Source: an uncultured Oscillospiraceae bacterium
GTDB taxonomy: Bacteria > Bacillota > Clostridia > Oscillospirales > Oscillospiraceae
DNA length: 64,000 bases
NCBI GenBank assembly: GCA_947631395.1
Contig: CANRLF010000003.1
Span: forward strand, 1 to 64,000
Reading direction: 5' to 3'
Part shown: positions 10,153 through 18,578 of the stretch, one piece after another
Layout: each line of letters begins with the position of its first letter
How positions within the stretch are numbered: position 1 is the first letter of the stretch
Position numbers and translations under genes: made by a program
The notes under the pieces: generated by a model
What the model saw: the letters and a program-made list of their open reading frames with translations, nothing else
What the model was told of the DNA's origin: nothing
The model's database searches: none

Positions 10153-10683
10153 TCACATCTGAAGTATTTGTCTCGCCGTCTCGGAGAGCTTCACGCCCGT
10201 CTCCATACTGCGCTTTTGCAGATACTTGTGGGCCTGGGCCTCGGTGAAGCCCCGCGCCTCCATCAGGTGCTCCTTGGCCCGGGCGATTATGTGCCTCTCC
10301 TCCTCGGAGCGTTGCGGTATCTGCGCCCTGGCCGAGATCTCGTCCAGCTGTATGAGGATATTCACGCTCCCCCTCAGCTCCGCCGCCGAGATCGGCGCCT
10401 GGAGCTTGAAGATGTCCGGGTCGCTCAAAAGCTCCAGCTGTGACTGCTTTGCCAGCACCAGGAACTTGGCCTGACCGCGAAGGTCGTGGGCCAGGTGCTC
10501 CGCCGGCATATCCGTAAGCTTGTGTCCGCAGATAACCACGCCGGAGCCCATGGTTTTCACGGCTCTCAGCACCTCTGCCCCCGAGCGGCACCTGTACCGC
10601 ACCGTGATACCCGCTTTTTCCAGCATATCTGCGATCTTGTCTCTCGATTCGTCCTTTTCAAAGGCAACGACCGTTCGTATCAT
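10153..10683 (-). CDS. ANTAR-domain RNA-binding response regulator
   Basis: 176 residues. The N-terminal half resembles a receiver fold but lacks a clear phospho-acceptor Asp pattern (TVVAFEKDESRDKIADMLEKAGI). The C-terminal 60 residues have ANTAR character (HIIARAKEHLMEARGFTEAQAHKYLQ, then KLSETARQIL). ANTAR proteins bind paired hexaloop RNA hairpins and prevent transcription termination. The gene sits between glnA and gltB, so it most likely controls nitrogen genes by antitermination. The start has GGGGGGTG 7 bases upstream. The target RNA is not identified with certainty. Confidence 0.88.
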   Translation of the reverse strand: MIRTVVAFEKDESRDKIADMLEKAGITVRYRCRSGAEVLRAVKTMGSGVVICGHKLTDMPAEHLAHDLRGQAKFLVLAKQSQLELLSDPDIFKLQAPISAAELRGSVNILIQLDEISARAQIPQRSEEERHIIARAKEHLMEARGFTEAQAHKYLQKRSMETGVKLSETARQILQM

Positions 10684-10707
10684 GGGTTTTCACCCCCCAA
10701 AACGATA

Positions 10708-10730
10708 CGGGCGGGCGCAAAGCCCGCCCG
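10708..10730 (-). terminator. GC-rich hairpin between glnA and the ANTAR gene
   Basis: A 9-bp stem (CGGGCGGGC / GCCCGCCCG) with a 5-base loop. On the minus strand it is followed by TATCGTTTTG, a weak T tract, so it may be a leaky terminator or attenuator that the ANTAR protein could act on. Confidence 0.6.
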
Positions 10731-10800
10731 AAAACAATGGTCTCAGTGACATTTCCCGGCGCGTCTGAGTCTCCGCGCCACCGGCCCCTCCGGGCCCGGA

Positions 10801-12132
10801 TCAATAGGTCACGATGTACTTCTCTATCTCCCAGTCAGAGACATATGTACGGTAGGCGTCCCACTCCTTCTTCTTGCCCTCCACATACTGGCTGAGCACG
10901 TGCTCGCCCAATGTGGCGCAGATGAGCTCGTCGGCCTCCAGCTCGTCGATGGCCTGCTCCAGTGAGCCGGGAAGACTGTGGATGCCGTGGGCCCGGCGGG
11001 TCTTCTTGTCCATGGCGAATATGTTCTCCGTGATCTCCGCCGGAGGAGTCATGCCCTTCTCTATGCCGTCAAGGCCCGCGGCCAGACAGCAGGCCAGCTC
11101 CAGATAGGGGTTGCATGCCGGATCGGGGCACCGAAGCTCCACGCGGGTGGCCTGTCCACGGGCCGCCGGGATACGTATGAGCGCCGACCGGTTGGATGCC
11201 GACCACGCCAGATAGCAGGGCGCCTCATAGCCGGGCACCAGCCGCTTATAGGAGTTTACAAGGGGATTGGTGATGGCCGCCATGCCCTTCACGTGGGCCA
11301 GGAGCCCCGCGATGAAGCTGTACGCCTCCTTGGAAAGCCCCCTGGGGTCGTTGGGATCGTAAAATACGTTCTTGCCGTCCTTGAAAAGCGACATGTTGGT
11401 GTGCATACCCGAACCGTTTATTCCGAACACCGGCTTGGGCATGAATGTGGCGTGAAGCCCGTTCTTCTGTGCCACGGTTTTGACCGCCAGCTTGAAGGTC
11501 ATTATCTTGTCGGCGGCCCTCAGGGCCTCGTCGTACTTGAAGTCTATCTCGTGCTGACCTGCGGCCACCTCGTGGTGACTGGCCTCGATCTCAAAGCCCA
11601 TGGCCTCCAGGTTCAGGCATATCTCACGCCTGGTGCCCTCGCCGTGGTCAAGGGGCCCTAAATCGAAGTACCCCGCCTCGTCCCCCGTCTTTGTGGTGGG
11701 ACGGCCCTCCTCGTCGGTCTCAAAGAGGAAGAACTCGCACTCGGGGCCCACGTTGAAGGAGTACCCCATGTCCGAGGCGCGCTTCAGCGCCTTCTTCAGC
11801 ACCCCCCTGGGGTCGCCCACGAAGGGCGTGCCGTCCGGGTTATATACGTCGCAGATGAGCCTCGCCACCTTGCCGTACTGTGGCCGCCAGGGCAGTACGG
11901 TGAAGCTGTCCAGATCCGGATAGAGATACTGGTCGGACTCGTGTATACGGGTGAAGCCCTCGATGGAGCTTCCGTCGATCATTATCTGGTTGTTCACCGC
12001 CTTCTGGATCTGGCTCTTCGTGATAGCCACATTCTTCAGCTGCCCGAAGATGTCGGTGAACTGCATACGGATGAACTCAACGTCCTGCTCCTCGACTAAA
12101 CGTATGATGTCTTCCTTGGTGTAATGGCTCAT
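10801..12132 (-). CDS. glnA: Glutamine synthetase type I
   Basis: 443 residues from the ATG at 12132, with AAAGGAG 8 bases upstream. The longer frame to 12198 has no site and would make an odd leader. The length fits the short GSI-alpha group, which lacks the adenylylated loop. Signatures are DGSSIEGF (residues about 50-57), the catalytic [10 protein letters not shown] and [13 protein letters not shown], and ATFMPKP with [10 protein letters not shown]. It forms glutamine from glutamate, ammonium and ATP, feeding GltBD. It is the first gene of the operon and has a strong promoter with a hairpin leader. Confidence 0.97.
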   Translation of the reverse strand: MSHYTKEDIIRLVEEQDVEFIRMQFTDIFGQLKNVAITKSQIQKAVNNQIMIDGSSIEGFTRIHESDQYLYPDLDSFTVLPWRPQYGKVARLICDVYNPDGTPFVGDPRGVLKKALKRASDMGYSFNVGPECEFFLFETDEEGRPTTKTGDEAGYFDLGPLDHGEGTRREICLNLEAMGFEIEASHHEVAAGQHEIDFKYDEALRAADKIMTFKLAVKTVAQKNGLHATFMPKPVFGINGSGMHTNMSLFKDGKNVFYDPNDPRGLSKEAYSFIAGLLAHVKGMAAITNPLVNSYKRLVPGYEAPCYLAWSASNRSALIRIPAARGQATRVELRCPDPACNPYLELACCLAAGLDGIEKGMTPPAEITENIFAMDKKTRRAHGIHSLPGSLEQAIDELEADELICATLGEHVLSQYVEGKKKEWDAYRTYVSDWEIEKYIVTY

Positions 12133-12169
12133 GGGGTTCGCTCCTTTCAAAATACAGCATTTGCCGCTA

Positions 12170-12198
12170 AGTATACCATATTCATCAGAAAAGGGCAA
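12170..12198 (-). promoter_or_regulatory. Second candidate glnA promoter
   Basis: On the minus strand TTGCCC (12193-12198), 17 bases, then TATACT (12170-12175) preceded by TGG. The -35 overlaps one arm of the leader hairpin. Confidence 0.45.
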
Positions 12199-12231
12199 TG
12201 GCCTTCGTAAAGAAAAGCACCATTGCCCTTT
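12190..12231 (-). promoter_or_regulatory. Leader hairpin of glnA, possible attenuator
   Basis: A perfect 12-bp stem (AAAGGGCAATGG with its complement) and an 18-base loop begins a few bases after the predicted transcription start. Its 3' arm ends CCCTTTTC. The position and weak T tract fit an attenuator or a protein-binding leader. Confidence 0.6.
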
Positions 12232-12239
12232 CGTGCTGT

Positions 12240-12268
12240 ATTATATGACCGATTTTGCCTGTTGTCAA
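12240..12268 (-). promoter_or_regulatory. Strong sigma-A promoter of the glnA operon
   Basis: On the minus strand the -35 TTGACA (12263-12268) and -10 TATAAT (12240-12245) are both perfect and separated by exactly 17 bases. Start codon of glnA is about 108 bases downstream of the -10. Confidence 0.92.
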
Positions 12269-12428
12269 CTGAATAATTGCAATTTACAGCGTTTTTGGAG
12301 GGTTATACATAGCCGATTTGCAATTAACGCCATTTCTTCGTGCAAATTATTCAATCCCCCAAATCGCCCCCCGCGCCCGTGATCCCAGTCGCCTTAACCA
12401 GTACGCAAGATCCTGAGTCGACTGACAA

Positions 12429-13160
12429 TTAATAGGCTAATGTCGGTTGCGGTTTAATCGAGATTATCATACCGCGAGCCTGGGAGTATATCTCATCCGA
12501 CGTTTCCCCATAAAGCTCCGTCCAGAACACAGCGATCATTGTGTCGTCCTGACCGACTCCGAAACCTACATCCATAAACGGCCTGCCAGGATAATATGGC
12601 CCATCACCCAAGCCTCCAATAAGACCGCCCCGCTGGTCCTCGCCAAAATTATAATCCGGCTCGGTTTCCATCACAAACTCCTGGGCTTCCTCCCAGCTCT
12701 TCTGTCCGATATTTACGATCCAGAGCTTATCGTTATCATCCTCCGTGCTCTTCCACACCTGCGCCGTGTAGCCCCCATACTCCTCCTCGGAGTGCTCCCA
12801 GCCCTCGTCGAAGATATACAGCGAGTATCCGTCCCCGACAAACAGCGTCGCCGGTTCCGTGTGTTCCTCCGCCGGGTTGCCCCAGTAAAAGTTGAGCTCC
12901 GTTGTTTTTGGCCTGTCCGCCCCCGGTATCTCCTTGACCGGCTCCGGCTTCGTCTGGCTGTCCGTCGGCTCCTTCTGATCCTCTGGCGGCGCCTCGTCGT
13001 CCGGTGTAGATGGCCGGCTATTGTCCGCTCCGGAGTTCTGACCGTCGTCCGCCCCGGAGGGCCGAGCTGTCGTCCCCTCCTTGTCCGCTCCCCCGTCCTG
13101 GCAGGCAGCCAGCGACAGCACCATAAGTATCGCAAGTATACACGCGATCTGCTTTTTCAT
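12429..13160 (-). CDS. Predicted secreted lipoprotein of unknown function
   Basis: 243 residues from the ATG at 13160, with AGGAGG 9 bases upstream. A signal peptide with lipobox LAAC places the lipidated Cys at residue 20. A low-complexity Asp/Gly/Pro/Ser/Glu-rich linker (about 21-80) is followed by a globular part with TELNFYWGNP and TATLFVGDGYSLYIFDEGWE-type features. The family is not recognised. The protein should be anchored outside the membrane. The C-terminal half looks like a small extracellular domain common in clostridial lipoproteins. No operon partner is visible. Confidence 0.8.
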   Translation of the reverse strand: MKKQIACILAILMVLSLAACQDGGADKEGTTARPSGADDGQNSGADNSRPSTPDDEAPPEDQKEPTDSQTKPEPVKEIPGADRPKTTELNFYWGNPAEEHTEPATLFVGDGYSLYIFDEGWEHSEEEYGGYTAQVWKSTEDDNDKLWIVNIGQKSWEEAQEFVMETEPDYNFGEDQRGGLIGGLGDGPYYPGRPFMDVGFGVGQDDTMIAVFWTELYGETSDEIYSQARGMIISIKPQPTLAY

Positions 13161-13185
13161 ATTTAGCTTCCTCCTTATCAAATCA

Positions 13186-13219
13186 GAGAAGGCCGGCATA
13201 ATATAAGGCCGGCCTTCTC
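13186..13219 (-). terminator. Hairpin upstream of the lipoprotein / after the caspase-like gene
   Basis: A perfect 12-bp inverted repeat (GAGAAGGCCGGC, complement at 13208-13219) with a 10-base AT loop. No T run follows, so it is terminator-like only. Confidence 0.5.
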
Positions 13220-13284
13220 AAGATGATCCGCTTCGTCAGAGATTCTGACCGGTATTCTTGACGAGCATCTACCTGTAAATTGGC

Positions 13285-14847
13285 TTAATCGCAAAAGACT
13301 GTTATTTCATTGCCGGTAACGGCATCGAAATAATACGGTGCGGAATATTCGGATGTCATTTCGTAGCAAAGGCGGTATGTATTTTCATTGATAGGAACAT
13401 AAACCAGTTCTGTATCTGTTATATTCTCCTTGTCCGCGTAGGACGCCACGCGCCGGGCGCTGTCGGAAGTCAAGACGGCCGTGTTTGCTGTCGTCTCCTC
13501 GCTGGATACGGTAACATCCCTCCATCTGTCGACGACCATGTAAATACCGTCGCTGTCGGTACAGACTTTATAGAAATTGTTTAGCAGCCGAACATTTCCA
13601 TACTGATTATTGTAACAGAAGTTTTTGCCAACCACGACCTCGGTGCCTGGAACGCATCCGACATCCTCATCAACTTCCTCGCAGAACACCGTCCCGATCA
13701 GCTCGATACCGTTCTTGTATTTTCCGTCAATATAATCACTGGCTACAAGACCCTGCGCTTCTTCGTCAAGATGCCCGGTTACATCGGCGTTCATTTCACG
13801 GTACATCGTAAGGTAACTTTTTCCCTCCGAATTTAATGATTGACTGTCCGGCGCTGATACTCTTACCTCAATCGGTAATGCTCTGCTTATTATATTTTGG
13901 CCTGTCGGCATGATTTCACCGCCTGTTGGATCCTTATAATCAGCCCTGTATCTGTATATCGTCGCGTCCTCCGATGGGGCTGCATACGTTTTGCCCGGAA
14001 AGCCCGGTAAGCGGTAATACTGATTTCCCCCCTCTTTATAGCAGAGAACTGCCCAATTTGGTCCGGACCCGTTTGCTTCATTGGCGGCTTCCCAGGAGCT
14101 TCGTATTGATTCCCCATTTGTTACACACCGATTTTTGTATACTGCTTTTTCATTGCCATAGAAAAAATCATGGGCTATATAAATATCCCAAGGATTTGGT
14201 TTCGAATTTTCATGGTATCCGGCAATAACACGGACATTAGAGGCCTTCATTACACGGGCCAAATATTTACAATCCTCCTTGTTGCTATTGTCCAACACCT
14301 TACAGGCCGCGAAAATAGCGACTGTCAGCCTGGAATTTTTATTCCACTGACTTGTACTTTTCCAATTCTCCTCTCTAACTCCAAGCGCAGACGCGACATC
14401 AATTTCAGGCTGCCGAGTTTCGCCAGGCCCATAATCTATTATTCTTGTATCTTTTGGATGAGCATTCAGCTTAGGACCTATGCCACTGTCACTGTCACTG
14501 CCATTGCCACCGTGACCGCTCCAATAAAGGACGTCGTGAGAGCGCGCCTCGATCAGATGCTGCTCACCCGCAATGGGATACGCGGAATTAGTTTTGCCAT
14601 TAGTCCATTTACTGTAGTTGTGAAATGAATTTCCGTTATCGTAAGTCCAGCCTCGATTTGAAATTGTATAACTGTTCCCGTTAGGAACATTCTTTAACGC
14701 TTCAAAAACCACCTTACAATCTGCTATTCCTTTTGTGTTCCCTTGAACGATCATCGCGGTGAATGAGGTCGCGGACGCCGGTACACAAAGCATAGAGGCG
14801 ATAAGTGCCATAGCAATAATGAAAATAACTAATTTGCGAGTTTTCAT
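13285..14847 (-). CDS. Secreted protein with caspase-like (DUF6345-type) features
   Basis: 520 residues with a clear signal peptide (residues 1 to about 26, hydrophobic core then CVPASA). The mature part has VLYWSGHGG with His112 and a strand-then-Cys motif TVAIFAACK with Cys182. It continues with RVIAGYHENS. This order (His after a strand, then Cys after the next strand) is that of caspase-like cysteine peptidases. DUF6345 proteins are the closest family I can name. The C-terminal 200 residues are beta-rich and end with AVTGNEITVF, like a PepSY-style tail. RBS is a CAGGAGG 9 bases upstream. It may process peptides outside the cell. Peptidase activity is inference. Confidence 0.7.
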   Translation of the reverse strand: MKTRKLVIFIIAMALIASMLCVPASATSFTAMIVQGNTKGIADCKVVFEALKNVPNGNSYTISNRGWTYDNGNSFHNYSKWTNGKTNSAYPIAGEQHLIEARSHDVLYWSGHGGNGSDSDSGIGPKLNAHPKDTRIIDYGPGETRQPEIDVASALGVREENWKSTSQWNKNSRLTVAIFAACKVLDNSNKEDCKYLARVMKASNVRVIAGYHENSKPNPWDIYIAHDFFYGNEKAVYKNRCVTNGESIRSSWEAANEANGSGPNWAVLCYKEGGNQYYRLPGFPGKTYAAPSEDATIYRYRADYKDPTGGEIMPTGQNIISRALPIEVRVSAPDSQSLNSEGKSYLTMYREMNADVTGHLDEEAQGLVASDYIDGKYKNGIELIGTVFCEEVDEDVGCVPGTEVVVGKNFCYNNQYGNVRLLNNFYKVCTDSDGIYMVVDRWRDVTVSSEETTANTAVLTSDSARRVASYADKENITDTELVYVPINENTYRLCYEMTSEYSAPYYFDAVTGNEITVFCD

Positions 14848-14945
14848 ATACTTTTCCTCCTGTTAAAATTATAGTTGCAGCATCAGTTTCTTGTTTCCAC
14901 GTGAACTATCAACAAAAACATGGGATAAGCGAATGAAAAACATCT

Positions 14946-15125
14946 CTAAGCAATGCCCCTCAGTATCAATTCCATATAATGTCTAAAATCTGAGATCGTT
15001 ACCTTTTGGGACACCGCAATTAGACCTTTCCCTTTTGCTACGAGGGCTGCTGTGTCATTCTTGAAACATATAACGGTATAATTACCGTGCTGATCATCTC
15101 TCTTTATTTGTTCAAAGGCATCCAT
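14946..15125 (-). CDS. Small ORF, 59 residues, between two secreted-protein genes
   Basis: A minus-strand reading frame starts MDAFEQIKRDD and ends MELILRGIA before a TAG at 14946-14948. It has normal amino-acid composition and no hydrophobic segment. An AAAGG lies directly against the ATG, so the start is poor. It may be a remnant of a longer gene or a real small protein of the secreted cluster. No family recognised. Apart from it, the 345 bases between 14848 and 15193 hold nothing else I can support. Confidence 0.45.
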   Translation of the reverse strand: MDAFEQIKRDDQHGNYTVICFKNDTAALVAKGKGLIAVSQKVTISDFRHYMELILRGIA

Positions 15126-15193
15126 CCTTTCACCATTACGTTTTCACCTGTAAAACAAAGCCCTGGCGCCAATGAGCCGTGCTCTACAGAGAT

Positions 15194-15592
15194 TCAATAA
15201 TTTATGTATCCGCTCACGCTGACGGTGACTGACGAGTTGTTGATAACAGCAAAATAATAAGTTCCACTTTTGCCCATTCTAAATGTGTAGTCAAGTATCC
15301 CATTCTCTGAATTGACACCATAAAATTTACCTTCCGGGGCAACGAGCCCGTATTTCACAGTTGCGGAAAACGGAGAAACAGTCCCCTTTATTGTGACAGT
15401 TTCACCGGCCTCGAGATTGATCCCGGTGTCGTCTTGACGACATGAAGCAGCTACCACCGCAAAACTAAATCCATCTGTCGACGTAACATTTTCCGGTGTC
15501 CTCATCTCAATGGCAACTGCCGGTATGTTGATGCAGAACATTAATGATAATAGTGATATAGTAGCGGCAAATATTCTTAGCAGTTTTCTCAT
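15194..15592 (-). CDS. Small secreted protein, beta-rich
   Basis: 132 residues with a signal peptide (hydrophobic core SLLSLMFCINIPAVA). The mature 100 residues alternate like beta strands (ETVTIKGTVSP, GTYYFAVINNSSVTVSVSGY), a pattern seen in small surface or adhesion-like domains. The family is not known. Its start is separated by one base from the stop of the Xre regulator gene upstream, so the two are one transcript. The regulator may control this gene and the caspase-like gene further down. Confidence 0.75.
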   Translation of the reverse strand: MRKLLRIFAATISLLSLMFCINIPAVAIEMRTPENVTSTDGFSFAVVAASCRQDDTGINLEAGETVTIKGTVSPFSATVKYGLVAPEGKFYGVNSENGILDYTFRMGKSGTYYFAVINNSSVTVSVSGYINY

Positions 15593-15593
15593 T

Positions 15594-16148
15594 TTATTCT
15601 GTATTTCCTTCGATTATAGATTCGATTGGTATACGCGAAAAGGTAAAAATGTTGTAGCCCTCAAGACTCTCTCCTTTTAATGGCTTTCCGTCCTCGCCAT
15701 ATACAACATATGACTCACCGTCAATTATGTCAAGGGGATTTTGGTCTGACTCATCCCTCTCCGGCGTGTGGACAAGCATTACGATTGACACGATTGACAC
15801 GATTGCTACAACAGCAGCCAGGATGGCCGTGCCGCTGACGGCATAAAGCGCCCGGCGCAATCGGCGGATGGTGGCGGAAGTCTCTGTCCCCCGACTCTCC
15901 GTCGCGATTGGCCCGGGGATCGCCGTATCCGTCGGCACAGTGTCCTCCGTCCCCTCCCGGTCGTCCACCATGTAGTCCAGCGACACATTATATAGCTCCC
16001 TCAGACTTAGCAAATTTTCCACGCTCGGCAGGGCCCCTCCCGTCTCCCACCGTGACACGGCCTGACGGGACACGTTCAGCTTTTCCGCCAGCTCTATCTG
16101 GGAAAGGCCCTTCTTTTTTCTAAGTTCGCTCAGCTTTTCCGGTAACAT
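15594..16148 (-). CDS. Xre-family regulator with a membrane helix
   Basis: 184 residues from the ATG at 16148, with AGGGAG about 6 bases upstream. A longer frame to 16175 lacks a site. Residues about 3-58 are a Cro/C1 helix-turn-helix (LRKKKGLSQIELAEKLNVSR, AVSRWETGG). A linker is followed by one membrane helix at about residues 105-125 (ILAAVVAIVSIVSIVML) and an external C-terminal tail of about 60 residues. Such membrane-bound Xre proteins are frequent in Clostridia and can couple an outside signal to DNA binding. It is first in the cluster with secreted proteins. Confidence 0.85.
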   Translation of the reverse strand: MLPEKLSELRKKKGLSQIELAEKLNVSRQAVSRWETGGALPSVENLLSLRELYNVSLDYMVDDREGTEDTVPTDTAIPGPIATESRGTETSATIRRLRRALYAVSGTAILAAVVAIVSIVSIVMLVHTPERDESDQNPLDIIDGESYVVYGEDGKPLKGESLEGYNIFTFSRIPIESIIEGNTE

Positions 16149-16240
16149 ATCTATCTCCCTTTTACAATTTAGCATTTTTCGCCAAAAATAAAAACCGCTT
16201 AAGCTTTACATCCCGTCAATTATCGGTTGCGCCCCGTCTC

Positions 16241-17077
16241 TCATAGCTCCTCGTCCAGTATCTCTCCCTCGGCCACCACCGTCGTGGGGCCGGTGAGCAT
16301 TATATTGCGGGCGGCGCCGTCCTCGGTGTCCACGGTGACGTAGAGGGTCCCCCCCGGCATTGTTATCCTCGTATTGACCCCCGTGACCAGCCCCCGGAGG
16401 GCCAGCGCCGTGACCGTGGAGCCGCACCCCGTGCCGCAGGCCAGGGTGAAGTCCTCCACCCCCCGCTCGAATGTCTTGGCGTCCACGCTGTTTTCACCGT
16501 CCACCCGGCAGAAGGTCACGTTTGCCCCCTTCGGGAAGCCCTCGTACCAGCGTATTTTCCGGCAGAGCTCCCGAAGCTCTTGTTCCCCGATCTCCCGCCA
16601 CTCGTCGCAAAGCACCACACAGTGCGGTATGCCCGGATCCCCCAGCTCCAGATACGCGCAGTCGTAGCACACGCCCTCCACCTCCACCTGTCTGTGAAGG
16701 TCGATGACGGATGGGTCGTTGAGCCTCACGGTGTACATGCGCTTTGACACGCACCTGCCCGTGACGAGGCCCGCGGTGGTCTCTATGCTGACCTCCCCTC
16801 CCCGTCCGAAGCCGTGCTCTATGGCATACCGTGACACGCACCTTGCCCCGTTGCCGCACATCTCCCCCACGGACCCGTCGGAATTATAAAAGGCCATGCG
16901 CACATCCCCCTTATCCCGGGGCCTTTCCAGTATCATCAGCCCGTCCGCGCCGATTGACAGCCTCCGCGCGCACAGCCTCTCCGCCAAACGCGGATAGTCC
17001 CCCCTGTCTATGCTCCCGTCCAGATTTTCAATAAGTACGAAGTCATTCCCGGCTCCCTGCATTTTAGTAAAGCGCAT
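16241..17077 (-). CDS. dapF: Diaminopimelate epimerase
   Basis: 278 residues, normal length. The two catalytic cysteines are visible: Cys74 in MCGNGAR and Cys214 in ACGTGCGS. The N-terminus MQGAGNDFVLIEN is typical. It converts LL- to meso-diaminopimelate for lysine and peptidoglycan, so the cell wall probably contains meso-DAP. A GGAGG site lies 5 bases before the ATG. It follows the rnf operon terminator on the same strand, so it may be expressed by read-through or from a promoter inside the terminator region. Confidence 0.97.
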   Translation of the reverse strand: MRFTKMQGAGNDFVLIENLDGSIDRGDYPRLAERLCARRLSIGADGLMILERPRDKGDVRMAFYNSDGSVGEMCGNGARCVSRYAIEHGFGRGGEVSIETTAGLVTGRCVSKRMYTVRLNDPSVIDLHRQVEVEGVCYDCAYLELGDPGIPHCVVLCDEWREIGEQELRELCRKIRWYEGFPKGANVTFCRVDGENSVDAKTFERGVEDFTLACGTGCGSTVTALALRGLVTGVNTRITMPGGTLYVTVDTEDGAARNIMLTGPTTVVAEGEILDEEL

Positions 17078-17104
17078 AATGGACCTCCGTTAAGCTAAAA
17101 AATT

Positions 17105-17136
17105 AAGCCGCCGTGGCCTCGACCACGGCGGCTTTT
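17105..17136. terminator. Bidirectional terminator after rnfB
   Basis: A 12-bp stem (AAGCCGCCGTGG / CCACGGCGGCTT) with a 6-base loop. On the minus strand it is followed by AATTTTTT, on the plus strand by TTTTG. Confidence 0.88.
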
Positions 17137-17142
17137 GTGTAA

Positions 17143-17970
17143 TTATTTTGTTTCCGCGGGGGCGTTGTGGGCTCCCCGGAAATCCCGGTAGTGGACGCAT
17201 CCCACGGGACAGACGTCCTGGCAGTGGCCGCAGTCGATACACTTATCATAATCTATTTGTGAAAGATTGTCAACCACCGTGATCGCCCCCACCGGGCACT
17301 CCTTCTCGCACTTATGGCAGGCGATACATCCCTTGACGCACTCTTTTCTTGTGGCCGCGCCCTTTTCGTGGTTGGAGCATCCCACGATGACCCGCTCCAC
17401 GTCCGGCATCAATGTTATTACCTTGTTGGGGCAGGTCTTGACGCACATACCGCAGCCGATACAGGCCTTGTAATTCACCCTCGCCAGACCGTCCACCACC
17501 CTGATGGCGTGCTCGGGGCAGATCTTCTCGCAGTCGCCAAGGCCGATGCACCCGTAAACGCAGGCCTCCGGCCCGCCGTAGAGGAGCTTCGCCGCCGCGC
17601 AGGAGGACAGGCCCTGGTACTCAAGCTTGTTTTTGACCGTGTTGCAGTCGCCGGAGCACCGGACGATCGCCACCTGCTCGATGACGTCCTCAAACTCGGC
17701 TCCCGTGGCCGCCGCCAGGGCCTTTGCCACCGCGTCGCCGCCCGCGACGCACTTGTTTATCTTGTCCTCCTCGCCGCTGGTCAGCGCCGTGGCGTAGCCG
17801 TCGCACCCGGCGTAGCCGCAGGCGCCGCAGTTGGCCCCGGGCAGGCACTCGCGTATTTTCGGGAATTTCTCATCCACGGGGACGTACATGAATTTCGCCG
17901 CCAGCACCAGTAGCACGGCGCACACCGCGCCAATGGCCGCCAGGACCCATACAGCGTTCAATATAGCCAT
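17143..17970 (-). CDS. rnfB: Rnf complex subunit B (iron-sulfur)
   Basis: 275 residues. One N-terminal membrane helix (about 5-25) is followed by a four-Cys cluster of the type CLPGANCGACGYAGCDGY. Several ferredoxin-type motifs come next (CIGLGDCEKICP, CIGCGMCVKTCP, CIACHKCEKECP, CIDCGHCQDVCP). It is the entry point for electrons from reduced ferredoxin in the Rnf complex, which pumps Na+ or H+ while reducing NAD+. It is the last gene of the rnf operon, in the clostridial order. Confidence 0.96.
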   Translation of the reverse strand: MAILNAVWVLAAIGAVCAVLLVLAAKFMYVPVDEKFPKIRECLPGANCGACGYAGCDGYATALTSGEEDKINKCVAGGDAVAKALAAATGAEFEDVIEQVAIVRCSGDCNTVKNKLEYQGLSSCAAAKLLYGGPEACVYGCIGLGDCEKICPEHAIRVVDGLARVNYKACIGCGMCVKTCPNKVITLMPDVERVIVGCSNHEKGAATRKECVKGCIACHKCEKECPVGAITVVDNLSQIDYDKCIDCGHCQDVCPVGCVHYRDFRGAHNAPAETK

Positions 17971-17984
17971 TTTCCTACCTCCCC

Positions 17985-18578
17985 TCAGCCGCCGAACATC
18001 TTCTCGGCCATGCCGGTGAAGCCCATGAATGTCATGCTTGTGAAGGCCGCCGCCACAAGGGATATGGGCAGTCCCTCAAACGCCTTGGGGGGCTTTGCCC
18101 GCTCAAGGGCCTTCCGGACACCGCAGAAGAGTATGAGCGCCACGGAGAAGCCCAGCCCCGCTGAGAATCCGGACACGCAGGACTCCAGGAAGTTGTAGCC
18201 CTCATCGATGTTGAGGATCGTCACCGCCAGCACCGCGCAGTTTGTGGTGATAAGCGGCAGATACACGCCCAGCGCCTTATACAGCGGCGGCATGAATTTC
18301 TTCAGCGTTATCTCCACCAGCTGGACCAGCGCCGCGATCACCAGGATGAATATGATGGTCCGCATGAACTCCAGGTGAAAGGGTATCATCAGCGCCTGAT
18401 ATATACCGAATGTCACGGCGGAGGCCAGCGTCATAACGAATATGACCGCCCCGGACATGCCGATGCAGGAGGAGAACTTCTGGCTGACGCCCAAAAACGG
18501 GCATATGCCCAGAAACTGCACAAGGACATAGTTTTCGGTGAAAACAAGGGTGAAAAGGATGAGGAAGATCTTACTCAT
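17985..18578 (-). CDS. rnfA: Rnf complex subunit A (membrane)
   Basis: 197 residues with six hydrophobic helices. The start MSKIFLILFTLVFTENYVLV and the motif LGICPFLGVSQK are characteristic of RnfA/NqrE. It pairs with RnfE to hold a membrane-embedded iron-sulfur centre and the ion path. Its ATG overlaps the end of rnfE by 4 bases. The gene ends 14 bases before the start of rnfB. Confidence 0.96.
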   Translation of the reverse strand: MSKIFLILFTLVFTENYVLVQFLGICPFLGVSQKFSSCIGMSGAVIFVMTLASAVTFGIYQALMIPFHLEFMRTIIFILVIAALVQLVEITLKKFMPPLYKALGVYLPLITTNCAVLAVTILNIDEGYNFLESCVSGFSAGLGFSVALILFCGVRKALERAKPPKAFEGLPISLVAAAFTSMTFMGFTGMAEKMFGG

